Assembly: GCA_937922045.1 (NCBI GenBank)
Contig: CAKZXA010000028.1
Coordinates: forward strand, 1-64,000
Length of the DNA stretch: 64,000 nt
Reading direction: 5' to 3'
Origin: an uncultured Acidimicrobiales bacterium
GTDB lineage: Bacteria; Actinomycetota; Acidimicrobiia; Acidimicrobiales; SZUA-35
The position numbers and the translations under genes were made by a program. The notes beneath the pieces were generated by a model, which was not told the origin of the DNA, did no database searches, and saw nothing but the letters and a program-made list of their open reading frames with translations. Shown one piece after another: positions 1-8,132 of this stretch; positions within the stretch are counted from its first letter, which is position 1; the number at the start of each line of letters is the position of its first letter.

Positions 1-189
1 GCCGAGCTGTACATCGATGACCTTCACATCGATCGCGTGTACACCCGGCGCCGCAAGGCCGAGGTGTGGGGCCAGGAGACGGCGGCTCGCCTTCAGGCCG
101 AGATCATCTCACTCGACCCCGGATCGAACGATGTTGCACCCGCTCACCGGGCCGAGGTACGCAACTGGACGTGGGACTGGACGCTCTAG
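1..189 (+). CDS. C-terminal fragment of an unidentified protein
   Basis: Frame 1 is open from the first base of the window to a TAG at 187-189, giving the last 62 residues of a gene whose start lies outside. The tail is mixed and charged (VYTRRRKAEVWGQETAAR) and ends in a Trp-rich stretch (NWTWDWTL). It shows no transmembrane segment and no motif I recognise. It converges with the LacI-type regulator, whose stop is 14 bp away. It might belong functionally to the sugar-uptake locus next door, but nothing in these residues proves that. Confidence 0.55.
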   Translation, partial: AELYIDDLHIDRVYTRRRKAEVWGQETAARLQAEIISLDPGSNDVAPAHRAEVRNWTWDWTL

Positions 190-202
190 GGCCCCGTACG
201 TG

Positions 203-1303
203 TCAGTGCGGTTTTGGTGGCGGAGCGGTTGACTCTCGAATCACCAGCGCCGGTCGGACGGTGACCTCGCCATTGGCCGTTGGTTCGTCGAGAGCACCGA
301 GGAGTTGGCGGACGAGATGGTGGCCGATTTCGGTTGCCGAATACCTCATGCTGGTAAGGGCTGGCTTGAGAAACCGGGATGCCATGACGTCGTCGACGCC
401 GACGATGCTCATATCGTCAGGAACGGAACGTCCGTGGTCTTTTGCCGCCTGTAGCGCGCCGAAAGCGAGGAGATCGTTGAAGGCCATGATCGCGGTTGGT
501 GGTTCCTCGGAGGCAAAGATGCGGTTCGCTACCTCATAACCGACCTCCTCATGGAACCCGGCGCCTCCGACATGCTCGGGCTTGGCCTCAAGGCCATGGG
601 CGGCGAGTGCCCGATGGAACGACCGCAAGCGATGGTCGCTGATGCCGTAGCCCAGCGGAACATAGATGCACCCGATCGAGCTATGTCCAAGTTCGACGAG
701 GTGGTCGATGGCCGGTTGAAAACAATCGTCGGTCTCGCGAACCACGGGGTAGGGGTGGGCGTCGTCGATGCAGCCGAAGGTGACGAGCGGAATCGAATGC
801 TCGACGAGAAACCGGAGCCGAGGATCGTCGTTTGTCACCCGTAGCACGATGAACCCATCGACGCGCTTCTGCTTGATGGCCTGCTTGTATGCGTCGACCA
901 CATCATCGCCCCCGCTGGGAGCGGACAGTTGGAGCTCGAACCCATTCGCCGAGGCCTCTTCGACGATAGCGGTGAGTAGATCGCCGAGGAAGGGGTCGGA
1001 AAATCGCTGGCTGGAAGTGTCGAGTACGAGGCCGATCGATTGGGTTCGAGCATCCGGCATCTTAAGGCGGCGGGCTGCGAGGTTCGGCGTGTAGCCGAGA
1101 CGGTCTGCTGCTTCGACCGCTCGTCGCTTGGTTTGTTTCGCTACATCGCTGTGATCGTTGAGCGCGCGCGATGTCTGGGTCACCGACAAGCCCGCTTCTC
1201 GGGCTACATCCCGCAGCGTTGGGCGAGAGGGCGGCTTTTTCTCCGCTTTCTTCAGTCGTTGATTCTGGGTCTGATTTTCTGTCGGTTTTTCGGTCGGCGT
1301 CAT
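203..1303 (-). CDS. LacI-family transcriptional regulator
   Basis: 366-residue LacI/GalR repressor. A lysine/glutamine-rich N-terminal tail is followed by a classic LacI helix-turn-helix and hinge (TLRDVAREAG, then VTQTSRALNDHSDV and YTPNLAARRL, about residues 28-75) and a periplasmic-binding-protein-like effector domain (about 85-350, with IGLVLDT, DGFIVLR and SIVGVDD). The ATG at 1303 is preferred; the frame stays open to a TTG at 1354, but the extra 17 residues look non-coding. It is divergent from the ABC operon at 1435. A perfect 14-bp LacI-type palindrome lies at 1380-1393, just downstream of that operon's start of transcription, so this protein is probably the operon's sugar-responsive repressor. 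The ligand is inferred only from the operon content (see the GH63-like gene). Confidence 0.93.
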   Translation of the reverse strand: MTPTEKPTENQTQNQRLKKAEKKPPSRPTLRDVAREAGLSVTQTSRALNDHSDVAKQTKRRAVEAADRLGYTPNLAARRLKMPDARTQSIGLVLDTSSQRFSDPFLGDLLTAIVEEASANGFELQLSAPSGGDDVVDAYKQAIKQKRVDGFIVLRVTNDDPRLRFLVEHSIPLVTFGCIDDAHPYPVVRETDDCFQPAIDHLVELGHSSIGCIYVPLGYGISDHRLRSFHRALAAHGLEAKPEHVGGAGFHEEVGYEVANRIFASEEPPTAIMAFNDLLAFGALQAAKDHGRSVPDDMSIVGVDDVMASRFLKPALTSMRYSATEIGHHLVRQLLGALDEPTANGEVTVRPALVIRESTAPPPKPH

Positions 1304-1335
1304 GCTCGATCTTGATCGTGGTGTGAGGACGTCGG

Positions 1336-1364
1336 TTGACACCCATAGGGCCAAAGACTAGCGT
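1336..1364 (+). promoter_or_regulatory. Sigma-70 promoter of the ABC sugar operon
   Basis: TTGACA (1336-1341), a 17-bp spacer and TAGCGT (1359-1364) form a near-ideal housekeeping promoter reading toward the solute-binding protein. Transcription should begin near 1371, placing the operator at 1380-1393 at about +10 to +23. Confidence 0.75.
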
Positions 1365-1379
1365 AGGGATGTCGAGCAC

Positions 1380-1393
1380 CCGAAACGTTTCGG
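1380..1393. promoter_or_regulatory. LacI-family operator palindrome
   Basis: CCGAAACGTTTCGG is a perfect 14-bp palindrome with the central CG of LacI/GalR operators. It lies between the divergent regulator and the ABC operon, just downstream of the predicted operon start point, a position suited to repression. Confidence 0.8.
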
Positions 1394-1434
1394 AGATGTT
1401 CGAATCATCAAATCAAACAGTTTGGGGAGAACAA

Positions 1435-2871
1435 ATGACACGATCACCTTCATGGTCGTTCCTTCGGCTTGTGGGAATACTCACCGCCTTCCTGCTCGTT
1501 GTGGCCGCTTGCGGCGCCGACGACGTCGTAGAGGACGCCGCTGAAACCGTGACCGACGAAGTCGCCGATGCAGCAGATGCAGCAGAAGAAATGGTCGACG
1601 AGGCAACAGGCGACGACGAAGCGATGGAGGACGACGCAGAGGACGATGCAATGGCCGAAGACGCCATGGGCGACGCCTCGGCGGCGTCCTTCGTCAGCCT
1701 TCAGTTCGCACCCGTCGAAGAAGCAGAGAAGTTCCGCAAGATCCTGGCCCCCGGCCAGATCGACGTAACCATCGGTGAAGAAGGGCCAACCCTGGACCAG
1801 ATCCTTGCCGGTGCCGGTGAGATCGACGTGGTAGGCGCCCTTCACGGCACCTTCCCCGCTCTGGCCGACGAGTCCGCCTTGACCAACATGGCCGACGTGC
1901 TCGACGACCTCAGCGCCGATCGTTCCTTTGCCCAGTCCTTCGTCGACGCCGGTCTGCTCGGCACCGACGACAACCTGGCCTACATTCCATGGGCCCAGGC
2001 CACCTACATCATGGCTGCTAACACGGCTGCTCTCGACTACCTGCCAGAAGGCGCCGACGTCGACAATCTGACGTGGCCACTGCTGGCCGAATGGTGCCAG
2101 GCCATCGCCGATGGTGAGGGCGTCAACAAGTGTGGCCTGCCCAAGGCTGGCCTGTTCCACCGCTTCCTCGAGGGCTACATGTGGCCGTCGTACACCGGTG
2201 GCATGGTGAGCGAATTCCGCAGCTCCGAAGCCGAAGACATGATGACCTTCCTGCGCGATGACCTCTGGCCGACAATGAATCCTGAGTCGATCACCTATGA
2301 GTTCATGCAGGAGCCTCTGCTCTCCGGCGATGTGTGGGTTGCTTTTGATCACGTCGCTCGACTCATCGAGGCGTTCACCGCCGAGCCCGACACCTTCGTG
2401 GCTTTCCCCACGCCTTCGGGTCCTGCTGGTCGTGGCTTCATGCCGGTCATCGTTGGTTTGGGTATCCCAGCCGACTCGCCAAACCCTGAAGCAGCTGCTG
2501 CCGTGATCGACTACCTGACCACTCCTGAGGTGCAAGCCCAGGTGCTGGCAGATCTCGCCTTCTTCCCCGTCATCGAAGGTGTCGATGTTTCATCGCTGCC
2601 CGAGGGCGTACAGATCGAGGCCGAAGCAGTCGACAAGCTGGCCAACTCGGCCGATGCTCTTCCGGCCCTGCTGCCGGTTGGTCTCGGCGACCGTGGTGGC
2701 GACATCAACCAGATCTTCCGTGATGCGTTCGACCGCGTCGTGGTCGACGGGGAAGAGATCGCCACCGTGCTCACCGAAGAAGGCGACAAGCTCCAAACCT
2801 TGATGGACGAGACCGGCGCCCCATGCTGGGCTCCCGATCCCGCAAGCGACGGACCCTGCCCGGTCAACTAG
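1435..2871 (+). CDS. ABC transporter extracellular solute-binding lipoprotein (family 1)
   Basis: 478-residue sugar-type solute-binding protein. The N-terminus is a lipoprotein signal peptide with lipobox VAAC (Cys26), so the mature protein should be anchored outside the membrane. Residues about 27-78 form a very acidic Asp/Glu/Ala linker before the binding fold begins (SFVSLQFAPVEEAEKF). The ATG at 1435 is chosen because GGGGAGA sits 4-11 bp upstream and the signal peptide starts there; the upstream in-frame extension covers the promoter and operator. It is first in an operon with two permeases, an ATPase and a glycosidase. A strong hairpin after the stop may give it higher expression than the downstream genes. 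Confidence 0.92.
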   Translation: MTRSPSWSFLRLVGILTAFLLVVAACGADDVVEDAAETVTDEVADAADAAEEMVDEATGDDEAMEDDAEDDAMAEDAMGDASAASFVSLQFAPVEEAEKFRKILAPGQIDVTIGEEGPTLDQILAGAGEIDVVGALHGTFPALADESALTNMADVLDDLSADRSFAQSFVDAGLLGTDDNLAYIPWAQATYIMAANTAALDYLPEGADVDNLTWPLLAEWCQAIADGEGVNKCGLPKAGLFHRFLEGYMWPSYTGGMVSEFRSSEAEDMMTFLRDDLWPTMNPESITYEFMQEPLLSGDVWVAFDHVARLIEAFTAEPDTFVAFPTPSGPAGRGFMPVIVGLGIPADSPNPEAAAAVIDYLTTPEVQAQVLADLAFFPVIEGVDVSSLPEGVQIEAEAVDKLANSADALPALLPVGLGDRGGDINQIFRDAFDRVVVDGEEIATVLTEEGDKLQTLMDETGAPCWAPDPASDGPCPVN

Positions 2872-2898
2872 CGTTGGCTAGGACATAACGTACTTGTT

Positions 2899-2930
2899 GC
2901 GGGGGTGAGGTAGGAATACCTCACCCCCGC
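2899..2930 (+). terminator. Intercistronic hairpin after the solute-binding-protein gene
   Basis: Two perfect 14-bp arms (2899-2912 and 2917-2930) around a GGAA tetraloop, followed by only a modestly T-rich stretch. It lies between the binding protein and the first permease, the usual place for a partial terminator or mRNA-stabilising hairpin that raises binding-protein levels over the membrane components. Confidence 0.75.
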
Positions 2931-2975
2931 CTCGTCTCCGTCTTTGTCCCCTGCTGCTTTCCTCTTGACCTTCCT

Positions 2976-4358
2976 ATGAAAAGCCGGCGTCGAAGTCTCG
3001 TTCCCTACTTCTTGATCGCTCCCGCCCTGCTCTACTTGGCGGCGTTCTTCGCCTATCCGATGTTCCAGGGCCTGCTGCTGGCCGTCTACGACGACGAGGC
3101 AACGCTTCCCCTGCTCGATGGGCCCACGGTCGATGGGGCCGAGGTTGGAAGGCTTTCGCAGGGGAGTGGCATCACGATCAGCGACCGCCAAGGTAATCGC
3201 CTCGCCGATGCCGACGTTGTCGACAACGATGAGTTCGCCACCGGCCTCCTCACCGAGCAATGGTTTCAGGTCTCCGGTGAAGGAATCGAGGGCGACGAAG
3301 TTTCGGGGTGGATGCCGGAGTCTCGCCTGAGAGTCCGCGATGAGGCCGCCGATGGCACGGTGCTCGGTGGCACGATCCGTCCCCGCCTGGGCCAGAGCGG
3401 CGACCCGTCGACGGCGTTGCGAGCCGAACCCAACGAATCAGCAGCTGAGATCGGTCGTATCGGCGAACGGGTTGCGGTTACCGTCGACGAAACGGCTGTG
3501 CTCGAGGTCTGGTTCCAGGTTGTCGATGCCGAAACGGGGCTTGAAGGTTGGGCTCCCTCGCGTTTCGTCGAAGTGTTCAGCGACGACGAGACCGGCCGCA
3601 TCGATCGCGGTACCGCCGGCGAGTTCACCACCAAGTTCATTCGCAAGATGGTCGACGATCGAAAGTTCAGCTCGGCCTGGCGGACCACCCTGATGCTGAT
3701 CGGGATGATCCTGCCTCTCCAGTTTGTGTTGGCCATGGCCATGGCCCTCGTGATCGACGCCCGCTTGCGTTTCGGGTCCGGCTTTCTCTATGTGTTCGCC
3801 TTGCCCATGGGGATGTCCGACCTGGCCGTCGGTATCCTCTTCTTCTCGATCTTCTCCGGCAACGGGCTGCTCAACAGCTTCCTTGAAGCGATCGGCGTTA
3901 TCGACGCCCAGAAGCTCTTCCTCACCGCCGACACCCAAGGTTGGATCCTGTTCGCCATCGTGTTGGCCGAACTCTGGCGAGCAACCTCGATCGTGATGGT
4001 GATCCTCGTGTCGGGACTCCAGGCCATTCCCCGCGAGACATTGGAAGCCGCTGAGCTGTTCGGTGCCTCCTACTGGCAGCGGGTGCGCCACATCGTGCTG
4101 CCTCTGCTGAAGCCAAGCATCCAGGTGGCCTTGATCCTGCGCACCATTCTTGCTTTCCAGGTGTTTGCTGTGGTCATCGCCCTCAGCGGTGGTGACGTGG
4201 TGACCGTGTTGGCCAACGAGACCTTCCGCCAATACTTCAGCCTTCGGAACAACAACGTGGCTTCGGCCTACGCGGTGTTCATCCTGCTGTTGTCGATCGC
4301 CAGCGCCGTGTTCTACCTTCGAGCGGTTCGAGCCCAAGAGGAGGTGCGACCGTCATGA
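2976..4358 (+). CDS. ABC sugar permease (MalF-type) with SH3-like domain insert in the first outside loop
   Basis: 460-residue inner-membrane permease. TM1 is at about 9-29 (YFLIAPALLYLAAFFAYP) and the remaining helices start at about 235. The EAA loop that contacts the ATPase is at about 357-376 (EAAELFGASYWQRVRHIVLP). Unusually, about 190 residues sit between TM1 and TM2. They contain two segments with the look of bacterial SH3 domains: about 53-121 (WFQV ... GWMPESRLRV) and 148-200 (LRAEPNESAAEIGRI ... WFQV ... GWAPSRFVEV). Typical family members are about 290-320 residues and lack this. The loop should face outside, where it could touch the cell wall or the binding protein. No Shine-Dalgarno sequence is obvious at the ATG. 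Confidence 0.9.
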   Translation: MKSRRRSLVPYFLIAPALLYLAAFFAYPMFQGLLLAVYDDEATLPLLDGPTVDGAEVGRLSQGSGITISDRQGNRLADADVVDNDEFATGLLTEQWFQVSGEGIEGDEVSGWMPESRLRVRDEAADGTVLGGTIRPRLGQSGDPSTALRAEPNESAAEIGRIGERVAVTVDETAVLEVWFQVVDAETGLEGWAPSRFVEVFSDDETGRIDRGTAGEFTTKFIRKMVDDRKFSSAWRTTLMLIGMILPLQFVLAMAMALVIDARLRFGSGFLYVFALPMGMSDLAVGILFFSIFSGNGLLNSFLEAIGVIDAQKLFLTADTQGWILFAIVLAELWRATSIVMVILVSGLQAIPRETLEAAELFGASYWQRVRHIVLPLLKPSIQVALILRTILAFQVFAVVIALSGGDVVTVLANETFRQYFSLRNNNVASAYAVFILLLSIASAVFYLRAVRAQEEVRPS

Positions 4359-5293
4359 GCACCCCTGCGAAGTCCTCCGCGAAATCCCCTAGGGAAACGT
4401 CTTCAGGGACCAGTAGAGAAACGGCGGTGCTACCCCCGCTCGATGATCCTTCGGTCGTGGCCGAGCATCGTCGGATGAAGCGGCGAGCCAACCGTGGCCG
4501 CTCCTTCACCTACGTTGCGGCCATCGCGATTGCTCTCTGGATTATCATCCCGATCTTCTTCGTGTTCTCGATGGCCTTCACCACCGAGGAGACGGTGAGG
4601 TCCTATCCCAAGAACTTCCTGCCGTTCGTGCCGTTCTCCACCGAGACGATGCGGTTCTTTCTCGGCTCCGAGGGTGTTCTCAAAGGCTTGCTCAACAGCG
4701 TTTTGGTGGCCCTGATCACACTTGTGCTCTCTACAATTATCGCCGTTCCCGCTGGTTACGCCATCTCCCGCTACGTGTTTCCCGGCCGTGAACTGTTCAG
4801 GATCTCGGTGCTTGCGGTACGGGCCTTCCCGATCGTGGTGCTGTCGATCCCGCTGGCCGTGCTCTTCATCCGCACCGGCTTGTTCGATTCGATCTGGAGT
4901 CTGTCGTTGATGCACACCGCTCTGGCCTTGCCCACCACGATCCTGGTGGTGTCGAGCGTGTTCGCCAGCGTTCCCTACGAACTCGAAGAGGCCGGCCAGG
5001 TCTTCGGAGCAACACCGGTGCAGTCGTTTCGCCACATCGTTGTGCCACTCGTACTTCCCGGCATCGCTGCCTCCGGCCTGTTCACCTTCGTACTCTCGTG
5101 GAACGAGGTTTTCGCCGCCAGCGTCTTGACGCTCGACAACAGAACGCTGCCCGCACTCGTTTTGACCTCGCTGGCCAACGCCTCACCGGCTTTTCAATTC
5201 GCCGGTGGGTTCTTCCTGATGGTGCCATCGATCATCTTCACCTTCTTTATTCGCAAGTACCTCTTCAACATGTGGGGCCAGGTATCCAAATGA
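4355..5293 (+). CDS. ABC sugar permease (MalG-type)
   Basis: 312-residue partner permease, starting in an ATGA overlap with the previous gene, which implies translational coupling. A long hydrophilic Ser/Thr-rich N-terminus (about 50 residues) precedes TM1 (FTYVAAIAIALWIIIPIFFVF). The EAA loop is near residue 212 (EEAGQVFGATPVQSFRHIVV). Together with the upstream permease it should form the membrane channel of a carbohydrate importer of the MalFG/UgpAE superfamily. Confidence 0.93.
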   Translation: MSTPAKSSAKSPRETSSGTSRETAVLPPLDDPSVVAEHRRMKRRANRGRSFTYVAAIAIALWIIIPIFFVFSMAFTTEETVRSYPKNFLPFVPFSTETMRFFLGSEGVLKGLLNSVLVALITLVLSTIIAVPAGYAISRYVFPGRELFRISVLAVRAFPIVVLSIPLAVLFIRTGLFDSIWSLSLMHTALALPTTILVVSSVFASVPYELEEAGQVFGATPVQSFRHIVVPLVLPGIAASGLFTFVLSWNEVFAASVLTLDNRTLPALVLTSLANASPAFQFAGGFFLMVPSIIFTFFIRKYLFNMWGQVSK

Positions 5294-5317
5294 TCAACCC
5301 CAGAACGGGATCTAGGC

Positions 5318-6412
5318 ATGGCTGAGATTCGCATCGAGTCGGTGACGAAGGCGTTCGGCGACAAGGTCGCCGTCGACGACGTGAGCCTGACGGTTCACGA
5401 CCGCGAATTCCTCGTGCTCCTCGGGCCTTCCGGGTGTGGCAAGACCACGCTGTTGCGAACCATCGCTGGCCTCGGAATGGCCGATAGCGGCCGCATCAGC
5501 ATTGGAGGCCGTGACGTCACCTATCTGCCGCCTGGTGAGCGTCAGCTGTCGATGGTGTTTCAGAGCTATGCGATCTTTCCTCACATGACGGTGCGGGACA
5601 ACATCGGGTTTGGTCTCAAGATGCACGGCGAAGACGAGGCCGCCATTGCTCGCAGTGTCGACGAAGCGGCCGAGCTGCTCCACATCGAAGAGCTGCTCGA
5701 ACGACGCCCGGCCGACATGAGCGGTGGGCAACGCCAGCGGGTTGCCGTAGCCAGAGCCCTCGCGATGAAGGCCGAGGTCGTGTTGATGGACGAGCCTCTG
5801 TCCAACCTCGACGCCCTCCTGCGCCTTGAGATGCGCGCTGAGCTCAAACGACTGCTGGCCGATATCGGGGCAACAACCGTCTATGTAACCCACGACCAGA
5901 TCGAGGCCTTGAGCATGGGGGACAGGGTCGCCGTCATGCGGGATGGCAAGGTTCAGCAGATCGACGAACCCAACGTTGTTTACGATTCGCCGGCGAACCG
6001 ATTCGTCGGAAGCTTCATTGGCAACCCGCCGATGAACTTCATCGATGCCACGATCGATCTGGCCGCCGATGGTTCGGCACGTGCCCTCGTTGGCGAACAC
6101 GAGATCGTGGCTGGCGCTGCGCTGAGCGACCACGTGACCGCGGCGGCAACCGACCGGTTGGTGGTTGGCGTGCGAGCAGAGAACATGCACGTCACCGTGG
6201 AGCACAGCGAAGGCGCTCTTCCGGCGACTGTGCAGGTAGTGGAACCGCTTGGCTCGCAGAACCTGCTCACCGTGCTGGTCGGCGATAGCCGTCTCAAAGT
6301 ATCGACTCACCCAACCTTCCCCGCCAAGCCTGATCAAGAGCTGTGGCTACGATTTCCCCCGGAACAACTTCGTTGGATCGACCCTGCGACCGAAAGAGTT
6401 ATCTATGGATAA
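5318..6412 (+). CDS. ABC transporter ATPase, MalK/UgpC type
   Basis: 364-residue nucleotide-binding subunit. Walker A is GPSGCGKTT (about 36-44), the Q-loop is VFQSYAIFPH, the ABC signature MSGGQRQRV (about 134) and Walker B VVLMDEPLSNLD (about 154-165), with the H-loop in YVTHDQIEA. A C-terminal MOI/TOBE region follows (about 235-364). It belongs to the CUT1 carbohydrate group, whose ATPases can energise more than one importer. The second importer in this window (46338-49945) has no ATPase gene, so sharing is possible. The stop overlaps the start of the next gene by 8 bp. Confidence 0.95.
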   Translation: MAEIRIESVTKAFGDKVAVDDVSLTVHDREFLVLLGPSGCGKTTLLRTIAGLGMADSGRISIGGRDVTYLPPGERQLSMVFQSYAIFPHMTVRDNIGFGLKMHGEDEAAIARSVDEAAELLHIEELLERRPADMSGGQRQRVAVARALAMKAEVVLMDEPLSNLDALLRLEMRAELKRLLADIGATTVYVTHDQIEALSMGDRVAVMRDGKVQQIDEPNVVYDSPANRFVGSFIGNPPMNFIDATIDLAADGSARALVGEHEIVAGAALSDHVTAAATDRLVVGVRAENMHVTVEHSEGALPATVQVVEPLGSQNLLTVLVGDSRLKVSTHPTFPAKPDQELWLRFPPEQLRWIDPATERVIYG

Positions 6413-7655
6413 TGAACGTGACCTCGGGCTGAAGGCACGCTCGATCTTGCTCGACAACGATCGTGGCGACTACACCGTGCCTACAGCGGATCTCTACCCC
6501 TTCCAGTGGAATTGGGACTCTGCCTTCGTGGCTCTCGGGTGGGCCGAGTTCGACAACGACCGAGCATGGCGCGAAATCGAGGTGCTCTTCGATGCCCAGT
6601 GGCCATCGGGCATGGTCCCTCACATCGTTTTCTGGACCGACGCGGCCACCTATTTCCCTGGCCCCGATGTGTGGCAGGCCGGTCAGTCGCCGGCCAGCTC
6701 CGGGATCTCCCAACCTCCGGTTGTGGCCACGATCGTCCGTCATCTCGCCTCGACCGACCCGGAACGAGCGGCAGCGCTCATCAAGCCGCTCGACCAGTGG
6801 CACCAGTGGTGGCATTCGGCTCGTGATGCCTACGACCTTGGGGTGATTGCAATCGCCCACCCGTGGGAATCGGGCCGAGACAATCTGCCGGACTGGGATC
6901 CCGCTCTCGCCGGGCTCGACACCTCTCGCGTCGGCACCTACCAGAGGCGCGATACCGATCTCGTCGATGCTGGTATGCGACCTCACAAGGCCGACTACGA
7001 CCGTTATCTGGCGCTCGTTCAATTCGGTGTCGATAACCGTTGGGACGATGAGTTGATCGGCCGCAACAATCCTTTCCTCGTGGCCGATCCCGCTATCTCG
7101 GCCGTGCTCCTGCGAGCCGAGCGAGATCTTGCCGCCCTTATGCACGACAACGGCCTGGACACCGGTCCCGTCGAAGCCCGCATCGCTCGACTAGCCGAGG
7201 GCTACGAGCGCTTCTGGAACCCTGATGTGGGGGCCTACTGCGCCTTCGACGTGCGCTCTGGTGTTCACGCTGATGCTGCCACATCGGCCTCGTTTCTCGC
7301 TCCCTACGGTGGGGTGACCAACCATTTGGACGAGACCGTTGACCTGCTTCGAGCCTGGGCCGAAAAGACCCGCTTTCTCGTGCCGAGTTTCGACCCGCGC
7401 GATGATCGCTACGAACCCGACCGCTACTGGCGCGGCCCGATCTGGGCGGTGGTCAACTACATGATCGCCACCGGTCTTGCTGATCAGGGGGCAGGCGACT
7501 GGGCCGAACGAATCCGAATCTCTACCCGTGACCTGATCGCCACCGGTGGTTTCGCCGAAAGCTTCAACCCAGAGGTTGGCTCCGGCACCGGTGGTAAATC
7601 GTTCTCCTGGACCGCCGCAATGTGGCTGTCCTGGGCTGGAGCAAACGCCGCCTAG
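6405..7655 (+). CDS. GH63-like glycoside hydrolase, possible glucosylglycerate/mannosylglycerate hydrolase
   Basis: 416-residue protein with no signal peptide, so probably cytosolic. It has the (alpha/alpha)6-barrel signatures of the short bacterial GH63 enzymes: FQWNWDSAFVALGW, WPSGMVPHIVFW, then WESGRDNLPDWD (about 154-165, likely holding the general acid Asp) and GFAESFNPEVG near residue 380 (likely holding the general base Glu). Known short members hydrolyse mannosylglycerate or glucosylglycerate, which are compatible solutes. Its place as last gene of the LacI/ABC operon suggests it cleaves the imported compound. ATG 6405 overlaps the ATPase stop; the frame extends further upstream only inside the ATPase gene. 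Other GH15/GH63-like specificities cannot be excluded. Confidence 0.8.
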   Translation: MDNERDLGLKARSILLDNDRGDYTVPTADLYPFQWNWDSAFVALGWAEFDNDRAWREIEVLFDAQWPSGMVPHIVFWTDAATYFPGPDVWQAGQSPASSGISQPPVVATIVRHLASTDPERAAALIKPLDQWHQWWHSARDAYDLGVIAIAHPWESGRDNLPDWDPALAGLDTSRVGTYQRRDTDLVDAGMRPHKADYDRYLALVQFGVDNRWDDELIGRNNPFLVADPAISAVLLRAERDLAALMHDNGLDTGPVEARIARLAEGYERFWNPDVGAYCAFDVRSGVHADAATSASFLAPYGGVTNHLDETVDLLRAWAEKTRFLVPSFDPRDDRYEPDRYWRGPIWAVVNYMIATGLADQGAGDWAERIRISTRDLIATGGFAESFNPEVGSGTGGKSFSWTAAMWLSWAGANAA

Positions 7656-7693
7656 CTGCTGCTGGCGTTGGCGGTCGGGAGATGGTTCGGCGC

Positions 7694-7699
7694 TACCCT
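7694..7699 (+). promoter_or_regulatory. -10 hexamer TACCCT, leaderless start at 7707
   Basis: TACCCT is separated by 7 nt from the ATG at 7707, placing the predicted transcript start at or next to the start codon. Confidence 0.6.
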
Positions 7700-7706
7700 C
7701 GATCAC

Positions 7707-8129
7707 ATGCTGGCGCAGGACATCGGTGAGGGCGTACTCGACAACATCATCATCAGCTCAGCCGTGCATCGGAGCTGGGGCGCTTTCACGGTTTTCGTGT
7801 TGTTCGTCACCCTCGTGTTGCTCACCAAGGATGTGGCTCAGTCGAACCCGGCTTCTCGCCTCACCCGCTGGAGTTTCGTCGTAGCCCAGGTGGCGCTCGT
7901 CGTGCAGGCCTTGCTTGGTATCAAGCTACTCGATCAGGGCCAGGGGATCCGTCAGCTCTACATCCATTATGTCGGTGGCTTGATCCCGCTCGGCGTGTTT
8001 CTCGTCGGTGGCTGGGTGGCTCGGGGCGACAGCAAACGTTCGGCCCGTATTCTGCTCGTCTTGCTGGCGGTTGGGTTTGGTTCAGCGTTGATGGCGTTCG
8101 TCATCGGCCAGGCCTACGTCAACCGCTAG
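7707..8129 (+). CDS. Small integral membrane protein, unknown function
   Basis: 140-residue protein with four hydrophobic segments: about 25-40 (WGAFTVFVLFVTLVLL), 54-73 (SFVVAQVALVVQALLGIKLL), 86-104 (YVGGLIPLGVFLVGGWV) and 113-131 (ILLVLLAVGFGSALMAFVIG). ATG 7707 is chosen because TACCCT lies 7 nt upstream; an in-frame TTG at 7668 would add 13 residues. The His and Gly residues within the segments recall small haem- or quinone-linked membrane proteins, but I do not recognise a family. It has its own promoter and is probably not part of the preceding operon. Confidence 0.75.
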   Translation: MLAQDIGEGVLDNIIISSAVHRSWGAFTVFVLFVTLVLLTKDVAQSNPASRLTRWSFVVAQVALVVQALLGIKLLDQGQGIRQLYIHYVGGLIPLGVFLVGGWVARGDSKRSARILLVLLAVGFGSALMAFVIGQAYVNR

Positions 8130-8132
8130 CAC

